From JANMDR01 sp031376425 (lineage in GTDB: Bacteria > Pseudomonadota > Gammaproteobacteria > Burkholderiales > Usitatibacteraceae): a stretch of 8,021 nucleotides of DNA. The position numbers and the translations under genes are program-made. The stretch is taken from NCBI GenBank assembly GCA_031376425.1, contig JANMDR010000191.1, forward strand, positions 1-8,021, read 5' to 3'. Positions 1 through 6,463 of this stretch are shown in pieces. The notes under the pieces are model-generated. The model ran no database searches. It was not told the DNA's origin and worked only from the letters and a program-made list of their open reading frames with translations. Numbering within the stretch: the first letter of the stretch is position 1; every line of letters starts with the position of its first letter.

Positions 1-119
1 TGTGGTACTACAGCAACAAGCTATGCCGAAAGGTTGGATATTTGTGTCTTAACCCGCTATCCTTGAAGGGTTATTATTCGCATTTGCTTAAAGCTGGTCG
101 CAATATCAAAATCAATTAA
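1..119 (+). other. Possible 3' end of an upstream gene
   Basis: One forward frame is open from the left edge to a TAA at 117-119, giving about 38 residues that end in AGRNIKIN. I do not recognise the sequence. It is lysine- and tyrosine-rich and could be the C-terminus of a protein encoded further left, but an open frame this short can occur by chance. The other two forward frames close at about 52 and 66. A small inverted repeat, AACCC (51-55) and GGGTT (68-72), lies within it, without a T-tract. Sequence to the left is needed to decide. Confidence 0.15.
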
Positions 120-173
120 TTCGTGCCGAAAATTAGTGCTAACTCATTGATTTATAAACAGAAAAAACAGGTA

Positions 174-206
174 TTAGATTGGCGTTAGATTGGCAATAGA
201 GTGGTA
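174..206 (+). repeat. Three 11-bp phased direct repeats upstream of receptor 1
   Basis: TTAGATTGGC occurs at 174-183 and again exactly at 185-194, an 11-bp period. A degenerate third copy, ATAGAGTGGT (7 of 10 matching), follows in phase at 196-205. Repeats spaced by one helical turn directly upstream of a promoter are typical of sites for tandem-binding regulators such as OmpR/PhoB-family response regulators. That role is inferred. The repeats are unlikely to be coding, since stops interrupt the frames here. Confidence 0.5.
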
Positions 207-235
207 TTGCATGCAAGTTGATCCTTGGCAATACC
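203..235. promoter_or_regulatory. Inverted repeat, candidate operator for receptor 1
   Basis: GGTATTGC (203-210) and GCAATACC (228-235) form a perfect 8-bp inverted repeat with a 17-base spacer. The left arm overlaps a perfect 10-bp palindrome, TTGCATGCAA (207-216). The right arm overlaps the proposed -35 box at 225-230. This arrangement fits a repressor or dimeric regulator site. It could also form a weak RNA hairpin if transcription starts upstream. No known regulator consensus was recognised. Confidence 0.35.
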
Positions 236-253
236 TAAATCCATTGATAAAAA
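225..253 (+). promoter_or_regulatory. Candidate sigma-70 promoter for receptor 1
   Basis: TTGGCA (225-230, 5 of 6 to the -35 consensus) is followed after 17 bases by TAAAAA (248-253, 4 of 6 to the -10 consensus). The start of transcription would be near 260, giving a leader of about 20 bases that includes the AAGGAA ribosome binding site at 271-276. Spacing is ideal, but the -10 is weak and the region is AT-rich, so chance matches are possible. Confidence 0.35.
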
Positions 254-280
254 CGATTTTTCTTAAAAATAAGGAACACT

Positions 281-3016
281 ATGAAAATGAAATTAAATAA
301 GCTTTCCGCAGCCCTCACGCACGCTCTTTGCGCTAGCGTGGCACTCGGTCTCGTGGCAGGCACAGCCCATGCCCAGCAAAAAATAGATAAAATCGAAGTA
401 ACCGGCTCCAGCATCAAGCGTATTGATGGCGAATCCGCGTTACCCATTACGATCATCACTAAGGAAGACCTTGCTAAATCAGGTGCCACTAATGCCACTG
501 ATTTGCTGCAGGGTGTTGCTGCCAATGCGTTTGGCTATAACGTTTCCCAAGGTGTAGGCGATTCTGGTCAAGCTGGTTTTGCCGGTGTAAATTTGCGTGG
601 CTTGGGTTCGGAAAGCACTTTAATTTTATTGAATGGTCGGCGTTTGGCAAACTATGCCTTGAACGGCGGCGCGGTGGATATTAACTCAGTTCCCCTTTCA
701 GCTGTTGAGCGGGTAGAAATTTTGCGTGATGGCGCATCTGCTATTTATGGTACCGATGCGCTCGGTGGCGTAGTAAACTTTATCCTGAAAAAGGATTACA
801 CCGGTATTGAAGGCAGCTATTACAAAACCAAAATCGATAAGGGTGGTGCTGAAACTGAAAAATACACTCTCACGGTTGGCTATGGCGATTTATCCAAGCA
901 GCGTTTCAACCTATTGGCATCGTTTGACCAAGAAAAAACTGAAGCTTTACCCGCAAGGAAGCGTGAATTTGCGAAAACAGGTATTCGGCCAGACCTCGGT
1001 TTTGCCAAAACTTCTGGCAACACTGTTCCCGCTAACTTTACTTTCTCAGGCAATACGCTAGGCGCACTCAACACCACCGCCGCGCAAGGTTGTGTACCCG
1101 GCATTGGTACCTATCAAGTAAATCCGGCCACCGGTGCGGCACAACCAACACGATTAAATTGTCGCTATGACTTCACGCAAAACCTAGACATTTTCCCACC
1201 ATCTGATCGTAAAAGTGCCGTTGTGCGCGGTGCGTTTCAGCTTGATGCTGATAACCAAATTTTTGCTGAATATATTGCGGTAAACACCAAGTTCACCTTT
1301 GCCTCTTCCGAAACACCGGTGGCTGACTTTAATGGTCAAGGTTACTTCAACTTCCCAACCACCAGCAAATACTATCCCACTACCGTCACCCTACCGGGCG
1401 GCGTGGTAGTGCGGCCAACCGGCCCGATTACGTTTAACTGGCGCGCTCAAGACGCAGGCCGCCGTACCAACGTTGCTGATTCCGATGCTAAACGATTTGT
1501 AGTGGGCGCAACGGGTACATTAGGCGGCTGGGATTACAACACCGCCTTCACACGTGCAACCAGTGACGTGACGGACACGTATGTGGATGGTTGGCTATTT
1601 GCTTCTAAACTTAATGCCGCCATTAACACCGGTGCAATCAATATTTTTAGCGCAACAGGTCAAGATGCTGCCGGCAATGCTGCGTTGCAAGCGGCCAAAA
1701 TTTTGCAACCAGTGAGGATTGCCTCTGCCACTACCCAAAGCTTTGACGGCAAAATTTCAAAAGAAATTATGCAATGGGGTGCAGGCCCAGTAGGTGCGGC
1801 CTTTGGTTTGGAGTTCCGAAAGGAAAAACTAGACGATAAGCCTGATGCCGTGCAGTTTAACGGCGACATTCAAGGCGGCGGCGGCAACTACAAAGGCTCC
1901 ACTGGCACCCGCAATGTTTCGGCTTTGTTTACCGAACTAAACCTACCGTTTGCTAAAAACTTCGAAGGTACGGTTGCATTACGTTACGACAAATACAATG
2001 ACGTTGGTAACACGACTAATCCTAAATTTGGCTTCCGCTGGAATCCAGACAAGGCGTTGCTAGTTCGCGGCTCATTCAACACTGGCTTCCGTGCACCAAC
2101 ATTGAAAGACCTTTACGCTGCTGACTACAATACCAACACCGCCGGTAACTGGGATGATCCTGAGCGTTGCCCAGGCAACAAGCCAATTGGTCCTTTCGTT
2201 AATGAAGCGCTTGAGTGCGATGCCCAGCTTGAACAACGTCAAGGTGGTAACAAAGCTCTAAAGCCTGAGAAGACCAACCAATGGACTCTAGGTTTCATTT
2301 TAGAACCAACCAACTTCGTCTCTTTGGGTTTTGATTTCTGGGGCATTAACCGTAAAGATACCATTTCATCGTTGTCTGACAAAACCTTGTTTGGTAGCTA
2401 TGCCAAATACAAAGCGGCAGGCTTCTTCCCGCGTACCAACTGCGCTAAATACGGCACACCGACACCAGCCGGCCTACCTTGCCCCTTGGATTATGTAGAA
2501 GCTAAAACGCAAAATCTAGGCGAAACCAAAACCGCTGGTATTGATTTTTCGTTTAACTTCCGTTTCCCAAAGAGCGATTTGGGAACATTTAAAGCGAGCT
2601 TTGATGGCACCTATATCACCAAGTATGACTTGCAACTTGAAAAAGGTGGCGATTTCTTTAGCAACAACGGCAAATACTTTAACGGCCAATCCATTATCCG
2701 TTTCCGTCATTCCACCGCTGTTGATTGGTCAAAGGGTGATCTAGCAGCGCACGCTTCCTACAACTTCACGCAGGGTTACGAAGACTACACACCAGGCCGT
2801 CGTGTAGCAAACTTCGAAACAGTGGATGCGCAAGTAACTTGGACGCCGAAATCCTTCCTAAAAGGTCTACAGCTCACGCTTGGCGTAAAAAACTTGCTAG
2901 ACCGCGATCCACCAGCGTCTAACCAAGAAGACACCTTCCAAGTTGGCTATGATCCACGTTATTCCGACCCGCGTGGCAGGATTGCCTATGGCAAAATTTC
3001 CTACTCTTGGAAATAA
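281..3016 (+). CDS. TonB-dependent outer-membrane receptor (receptor 1)
   Basis: This 911-residue protein is a ligand-gated outer-membrane channel driven by TonB-ExbBD. A Sec signal peptide with a basic start and hydrophobic core ends at AHA (29-31), with predicted cleavage before QQKID. A TonB-box-like stretch, KIEVTGSSIKR, lies at 37-47. The plug domain (about 50-170) contains VNLRGLGSESTLILLNGRRL (103-122), VERVEILRDGASAIYG (142-157) and GGVVNFILKK. The rest is barrel, with NTGFRAPTLKDLY (600-612), LKPEKTNQWTLGF and, near the end, GVKNLLDRDPP (868-878). Six mature cysteines fall in three local pairs (271/294, 630/646, 721/734), probably disulfides in external loops. The protein ends ISYSWK, so the usual last aromatic is followed by a lysine. 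The ATG is supported by AAGGAA at 271-276, 4 bases upstream. A terminator follows, so the gene is probably monocistronic. The receptor assignment is firm; the ligand is unknown. Confidence 0.95.
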   Translation: MKMKLNKLSAALTHALCASVALGLVAGTAHAQQKIDKIEVTGSSIKRIDGESALPITIITKEDLAKSGATNATDLLQGVAANAFGYNVSQGVGDSGQAGFAGVNLRGLGSESTLILLNGRRLANYALNGGAVDINSVPLSAVERVEILRDGASAIYGTDALGGVVNFILKKDYTGIEGSYYKTKIDKGGAETEKYTLTVGYGDLSKQRFNLLASFDQEKTEALPARKREFAKTGIRPDLGFAKTSGNTVPANFTFSGNTLGALNTTAAQGCVPGIGTYQVNPATGAAQPTRLNCRYDFTQNLDIFPPSDRKSAVVRGAFQLDADNQIFAEYIAVNTKFTFASSETPVADFNGQGYFNFPTTSKYYPTTVTLPGGVVVRPTGPITFNWRAQDAGRRTNVADSDAKRFVVGATGTLGGWDYNTAFTRATSDVTDTYVDGWLFASKLNAAINTGAINIFSATGQDAAGNAALQAAKILQPVRIASATTQSFDGKISKEIMQWGAGPVGAAFGLEFRKEKLDDKPDAVQFNGDIQGGGGNYKGSTGTRNVSALFTELNLPFAKNFEGTVALRYDKYNDVGNTTNPKFGFRWNPDKALLVRGSFNTGFRAPTLKDLYAADYNTNTAGNWDDPERCPGNKPIGPFVNEALECDAQLEQRQGGNKALKPEKTNQWTLGFILEPTNFVSLGFDFWGINRKDTISSLSDKTLFGSYAKYKAAGFFPRTNCAKYGTPTPAGLPCPLDYVEAKTQNLGETKTAGIDFSFNFRFPKSDLGTFKASFDGTYITKYDLQLEKGGDFFSNNGKYFNGQSIIRFRHSTAVDWSKGDLAAHASYNFTQGYEDYTPGRRVANFETVDAQVTWTPKSFLKGLQLTLGVKNLLDRDPPASNQEDTFQVGYDPRYSDPRGRIAYGKISYSWK

Positions 3017-3045
3017 GCCGTTACAAATATAACGTAATTTGAAAT

Positions 3046-3079
3046 AAAAAGAGCCACCGCAGTTAGGTGGCTCTTTTTT
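3046..3079 (+). terminator. Intrinsic terminator of receptor 1
   Basis: A perfect 8-bp stem, GAGCCACC (3051-3058) with GGTGGCTC (3066-3073), encloses a 7-base loop and is followed by six T's (3074-3079). The five A's before the stem (3046-3050) pair with the T-tract, so it could also work on the opposite strand. It lies 30 bases after the stop codon of receptor 1 and separates it transcriptionally from receptor 2. Confidence 0.9.
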
Positions 3080-3246
3080 CGTCCAAAGAATTTAGCAAAT
3101 GCCGAAAAAGCACCGAGAAACTCGGCAACAGCTAGTTTTCAAGATGTTTTTTGCGCTGCACCACTCGCGCGGGGGAGTAGCGAACAATCCGTAACACACT
3201 CACTACACAGTGTTGCAGTTTGGCAACAGGCGGAACTCTAGCGCGA

Positions 3247-3283
3247 CCTTAATCCAGCCTTAAGATAGTCATGAAGCCGTCAC
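3247..3283 (+). promoter_or_regulatory. 11-bp phased repeats with a Pho-box-like core
   Basis: CCTTAA occurs at 3247-3252 and 3258-3263, 11 bases apart. Directly after it, TAGTCAT (3266-3272), GAAG and CCGTCAC (3277-3283) reproduce the 7-4-7 layout of a PhoB box, whose half-site consensus is CTGTCAT, with 5 of 7 matches in each half. A TATGCT that could serve as a -10 lies at 3289-3294, closer to the box than usual. PhoB or another OmpR-family regulator is a reasonable inference, but two mismatches per half-site leave the call weak. Confidence 0.3.
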
Positions 3284-3299
3284 AGGGTTATGCTTCATG
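3270..3299. repeat. Inverted repeat upstream of receptor 2
   Basis: CATGAAGC (3270-3277) and GCTTCATG (3292-3299) are perfect 8-bp complements with a 14-base spacer. The left arm overlaps the Pho-box-like repeat and the right arm covers the possible -10 hexamer. It may be an operator or an RNA hairpin at the start of the leader. ATGCTTC is also repeated directly at 3290-3296 and 3297-3303. Confidence 0.4.
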
Positions 3300-3312
3300 C
3301 TTCTGGTTTTTC

Positions 3313-3328
3313 GTCGCAGATTTGCGAC
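3313..3328. promoter_or_regulatory. Short palindrome or leader hairpin
   Basis: GTCGCA (3313-3318), GATT and TGCGAC (3323-3328) form a perfect 6-bp stem with a 4-base loop, or a 16-bp operator-like palindrome. Outer bases TTTTTCG (3307-3313) and CGAAAAA (3336-3342) offer an alternative pairing. No T-tract follows, so it is not a terminator. It lies 75 bases before the start codon of receptor 2, where either a repressor site or a leader structure would make sense. Confidence 0.35.
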
Positions 3329-3340
3329 AAACTACCGAAA

Positions 3341-3358
3341 AAATTGTCTGAAATTGTC
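3341..3358 (+). repeat. Direct repeat AAATTGTC
   Basis: AAATTGTC occurs at 3341-3348 and 3351-3358, a 10-bp period. The second copy runs into TTGTCA (3354-3359), which resembles a -35 box. The nearest -10-like hexamer, CATACT (3382-3387), is 22 bases away, too far for a standard sigma-70 promoter. The repeat may be an activator site that compensates for poor spacing. Confidence 0.3.
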
Positions 3359-3391
3359 ATTCCGAGCTTGTTTCTAGCTTTCATACTATTT

Positions 3392-3397
3392 AAGGAG
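3392..3397 (+). promoter_or_regulatory. Ribosome binding site of receptor 2
   Basis: AAGGAG lies 5 bases before the ATG at 3403. It is a near-perfect Shine-Dalgarno sequence and fixes this start, which also gives a complete signal peptide. Confidence 0.85.
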
Positions 3398-3402
3398 TTA
3401 AG

Positions 3403-6330
3403 ATGAAGTTAAAGTTAACATTAGTTTCCACCGCTGTTGCCGGCGCGCTTGCTGCCAGCATGACAGGTGGTGCATACGCCCAAGCCGCTGCTGATGCCGT
3501 TAAAGCCACAGAAAAAGTGGAACGCATCGAAGTAACCGGTACTCGTATTCCCCCAAAAAACTTGGAAAGCATTAGCCCAGTTACGATTATTGATGCGGCT
3601 ACCATTAAAGTAGAAGGTCAGCGTTCTGCAGAAAACTTCCTCAACAACTTGCCGCAAGTGTTCGCTACGCAAGGCTCCTCTATCGCTAACGGCGCAACGG
3701 GTACTGCTCAAGTAAACTTGCGCGGCTTAGGCTCCCAGCGTACTTTGGTATTGGTAAATGGTCGCCGTCTACCTTATGGCTCTGCCAATACGGCTGCTGC
3801 TGACTTAAACCAAATCCCTGCACCGCTAATTAAAAAAGTTGAAGTACTAACTGGCGGCGCTGGTGCTGTTTACGGTTCCGACGCGGTTTCAGGCGTGGTT
3901 AACTTCATCATGAATGACCGCTTTGAAGGCGTGCAACTGGACATGAACCAGAGCTTCTTCCAGCACAGCCAACAGGGCTCACAGGGCGTTGCGGATATTG
4001 TCAAGGGTCGTGCAGCCACCAATCCAGCTGAGTTTCAGGTTCCGGGCGACAAAAGCGCCGATGGTAAGATTTACGACATTAGCTTGGTTGCCGGTTCAAA
4101 CTTTGCCAATGGCAAAGGCAATGCCACTGTATTTTTTAGCTATAAAAATGAAAAAGCCCTTTTGCAATCTGAGCGCGATTTCTCAGCCTGTAGCTTAGGT
4201 GCCGTAGCATCTGGTTTCACCTGCGGCGGTTCGGGCACTAGCGCAACAGGTCGCTTCACTGATCTGACCTCTAACAGAGTTTATACCACCGATGCCACTG
4301 GTACATTCCGCACGTACTCAAATGCAACAGATCAGTATAACTTCGGTCCAGTGAACTTCTTCCAGCGCCCTTCAGAGCGTTACAGCGCCAACGCATCGGC
4401 TAACTATGACGTACTTGACAATGCTAAGCTCTATACTGATTTCGCATTCACAGATTACAACTCGATCGCCCAGATTGCTCCAGGCGGCGCGTTTGGTACT
4501 GTGGCAACCGTATACGGCGATAACCCATTGCTCTCGGCTTCGCAAAAAACAGTACTCGGCTTAACTTCACCAACTAGCACCAACGATATTGTTATTCAAC
4601 GTCGTAACGTTGAAGGTGGCGGTCGTCAATCACAGTTCCGCAACACCTCATTCCGCACTGTAGTTGGTATTAAGGGTGATATCGGCAATTGGACTTACGA
4701 TGCATTTATGCAAACTGCGAAAGTAATCTATTCGCAAAACGAAGCCAACTACCTTTCGTCAACTCGCCTAGCAAAAGCACTAGACGTTGTTAACGTTGGT
4801 GGTGTTGCAACTTGCCGCTCAAAAGCCAATGGCACAGATACAGCTTGCGTACCGTATAACGTCTATAAAGTGGGCGGCGTGACTGCAGATCAGTTGAACT
4901 ACTTGCAAATCCCTGGTTTACGTCAAGGTGGCACATCACAGACAATTCAGGGTGTATCACTGTCGTCTGATCTAGGCACCTACGGCTTCAAAATGCCAGC
5001 TGCTAAGAGCGGTATTGGCGTAGCGTTTGGTCTTGAGCGTCGTGGTGAGAAGCTAAACTTGATCACTGACGGTGCCACACAAGCAGGCGATTTATCTGGT
5101 TCGGGCGGCCCTACACCTGGCCTAACTGGCAAATTTACCGTAGTGGACGTTTTTGGCGAAGTACGTATTCCACTAGTTGAAGGCGCACCGATGGCTAAGA
5201 ATATCGCTGTTACCGCAACTGCGCGTAATTCTGATTATTCCACCGGTGTGAAAACCAATACCTACGGACTTGGTGCAGAATGGGCGCCAAACGACATGGG
5301 TAAAGTACGTACTAGCTATCAACAAGCTGTGCGCGCCGCAAACCTAATCGAATTGTTCACCGTACAAGGCCTAAATCTTTACGACAATGATTCTGATCCA
5401 TGTTCTGGCTCAGCACCAAAGCGTACTTTGGCCGAGTGCCAAAGAACCGGTGTTACTGCCGCGCAATACGGCAAAATCCAAGATAGCCCTGCTGGTCAAT
5501 TCAACTATCTTTCCGGTGGTAATCCTAACCTCCAACCTGAAAAAGCTAAGTCGCTCACGTTTGGTCTAGTATTCACACCAATGCGTAACTTCAACGCCAC
5601 TATAGACTACTTTGATATTAAAGTAGACAATACAGTAGGTATTGTTAGCCCAATCACTACCTTAAACAAGTGTTTGAGCACCGGTAGCGCCGCTTCATGC
5701 AGCCTGATTTCACGGGATCGTTTAGGAACACTATGGTTATTGCCAGAAGCACGTATCGTTGGCACCAACCAAAACATCGGTGCTTATAGAACCAGCGGTA
5801 TTGATTTCGGTGCAAACTACACGCATAAGTTACCAGCCTATGGCTCTTTGAACTTCAACGTTGAAACGACTTTGCTCCAGAAACTTGAAACCGAAGAAAT
5901 CAAGGGCGACGGTTCGTATGATTGCGTTGGCCTATACGGTAACAAGTGCAGCACCAACGGTGGTATTTCTCCAAAATGGCGCAGCAAGTCACGCGTAACA
6001 TGGACATCACCGTGGGATGTAGATCTTTCGATGACATGGCGTTATTTTGGCGAAGCCAAATTAGAGACAACAAGCTCTAATGCTTTGCTAACTGGCACCG
6101 TGCTTGAAGGCAGCCGCACTTTGTCTCAGCGTAACTACATTGATCTTTCTGGAAGCTACACTTTCATGAAGAACTACGTATTGCGTTTAGGCGTAAACAA
6201 CTTGCTAGACAAAGATCCACCGATCACCCAAGTTGCTGGTCCTAGCATTTTCGGTAACGGTAATACCTTCCCACAAGTGTATGACGCGTTGGGTCGTAAG
6301 TTCTTCGCAACCTTCACTGCAAAGTTCTAA
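3403..6330 (+). CDS. TonB-dependent outer-membrane receptor (receptor 2)
   Basis: This 975-residue outer-membrane receptor is a distant paralogue of receptor 1. The signal peptide ends at AYA (24-26). A TonB-box-like RIEVTGTRIPP follows at 41-51. The plug (about 55-172) has VNLRGLGSQRTLVLVNGRRL (104-123), KKVEVLTGGAGAVYGSD (144-160) and SGVVNFIM. Barrel landmarks are SYQQAVRAANLIELF (638-652), GGNPNLQPEKAKSLTFGL (705-722) and GVNNLLDKDPP (930-940). The last residue is phenylalanine, as expected for recognition by the BAM complex. All ten cysteines form close pairs (263/274, 471/482, 667/679, 757/766, 840/849), suggesting disulfide-closed surface loops. Transport is presumably energised by TonB. 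The ligand cannot be told from sequence; iron chelates, cobalamin, sugars and peptides are all possible in this family. It has its own upstream region and terminators, so it is probably transcribed alone. Confidence 0.95.
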   Translation: MKLKLTLVSTAVAGALAASMTGGAYAQAAADAVKATEKVERIEVTGTRIPPKNLESISPVTIIDAATIKVEGQRSAENFLNNLPQVFATQGSSIANGATGTAQVNLRGLGSQRTLVLVNGRRLPYGSANTAAADLNQIPAPLIKKVEVLTGGAGAVYGSDAVSGVVNFIMNDRFEGVQLDMNQSFFQHSQQGSQGVADIVKGRAATNPAEFQVPGDKSADGKIYDISLVAGSNFANGKGNATVFFSYKNEKALLQSERDFSACSLGAVASGFTCGGSGTSATGRFTDLTSNRVYTTDATGTFRTYSNATDQYNFGPVNFFQRPSERYSANASANYDVLDNAKLYTDFAFTDYNSIAQIAPGGAFGTVATVYGDNPLLSASQKTVLGLTSPTSTNDIVIQRRNVEGGGRQSQFRNTSFRTVVGIKGDIGNWTYDAFMQTAKVIYSQNEANYLSSTRLAKALDVVNVGGVATCRSKANGTDTACVPYNVYKVGGVTADQLNYLQIPGLRQGGTSQTIQGVSLSSDLGTYGFKMPAAKSGIGVAFGLERRGEKLNLITDGATQAGDLSGSGGPTPGLTGKFTVVDVFGEVRIPLVEGAPMAKNIAVTATARNSDYSTGVKTNTYGLGAEWAPNDMGKVRTSYQQAVRAANLIELFTVQGLNLYDNDSDPCSGSAPKRTLAECQRTGVTAAQYGKIQDSPAGQFNYLSGGNPNLQPEKAKSLTFGLVFTPMRNFNATIDYFDIKVDNTVGIVSPITTLNKCLSTGSAASCSLISRDRLGTLWLLPEARIVGTNQNIGAYRTSGIDFGANYTHKLPAYGSLNFNVETTLLQKLETEEIKGDGSYDCVGLYGNKCSTNGGISPKWRSKSRVTWTSPWDVDLSMTWRYFGEAKLETTSSNALLTGTVLEGSRTLSQRNYIDLSGSYTFMKNYVLRLGVNNLLDKDPPITQVAGPSIFGNGNTFPQVYDALGRKFFATFTAKF

Positions 6331-6361
6331 TATTGCGTTGATGTTGTAAGTAGTTGAAAAC

Positions 6362-6391
6362 AAAACGGCGAACTTTAGTTCGCCGTTTTTT
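6362..6391. terminator. Bidirectional terminator, copy 1
   Basis: ACGGCGAAC (6365-6373) pairs perfectly with GTTCGCCGT (6378-6386) around the loop TTTA. Six T's end at 6391, and AAAA precedes the stem at 6362-6365. On the plus strand it terminates receptor 2, 31 bases after its stop. On the minus strand it is followed by TTTT and could stop transcripts of the convergent hydroxylase gene. Confidence 0.88.
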
Positions 6392-6409
6392 CGTTCTTTT
6401 GTCATCTTG

Positions 6410-6434
6410 ACGGCGAACTTAGGTTCGCCGTTTT
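6410..6434. terminator. Terminator, copy 2 of the same hairpin
   Basis: The stem is the same as in copy 1: ACGGCGAAC (6410-6418) pairs with GTTCGCCGT (6423-6431). The loop here is TTAG and the T-tract is shorter (6431-6434, then GCTTTT). The spacing between copies is 45 bases. It backs up termination of receptor 2. On the minus strand it lies 30 bases after the end of the hydroxylase gene but lacks a T-tract in that direction, so copy 1 probably serves that gene. Confidence 0.75.
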
Positions 6435-6463
6435 GCTTTTGCAGCCCTCAATTTATAAAAAGA

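Larger units (their letters stand above)
3080..3402. other. Intergenic region with several small hairpins
   Basis: I see no convincing gene here. Besides the sites listed separately, it holds CCGAG-AAA-CTCGG (3113-3125). On the minus strand this hairpin is followed three bases later by five T's, which makes a weak reverse terminator. It also holds CACT/AGTG (3201-3212) and TGTTGC (3211-3216) with GCAACA (3223-3228) around a 6-base loop. The length and density of structure suggest a regulated promoter region, and a small RNA cannot be excluded. No tRNA or known riboswitch core was recognised. Confidence 0.4.

Noticed and set aside
235..525. 96-codon minus-strand frame at the receptor 1 start
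   Set aside because: It is antisense to the receptor's signal peptide and plug and overlaps the promoter region. No ribosome binding site or domain supports it.
3113..3125. Hairpin CCGAG-AAA-CTCGG as a terminator
   Set aside because: The stem is only 5 bp. There is no T-tract on the plus strand, and on the minus strand the T-run is separated by three bases with no gene for it to end.
281..6330. The two receptors as one operon
   Set aside because: A strong terminator at 3046-3079 and a 386-bp intergenic region with its own candidate regulatory sites separate them.
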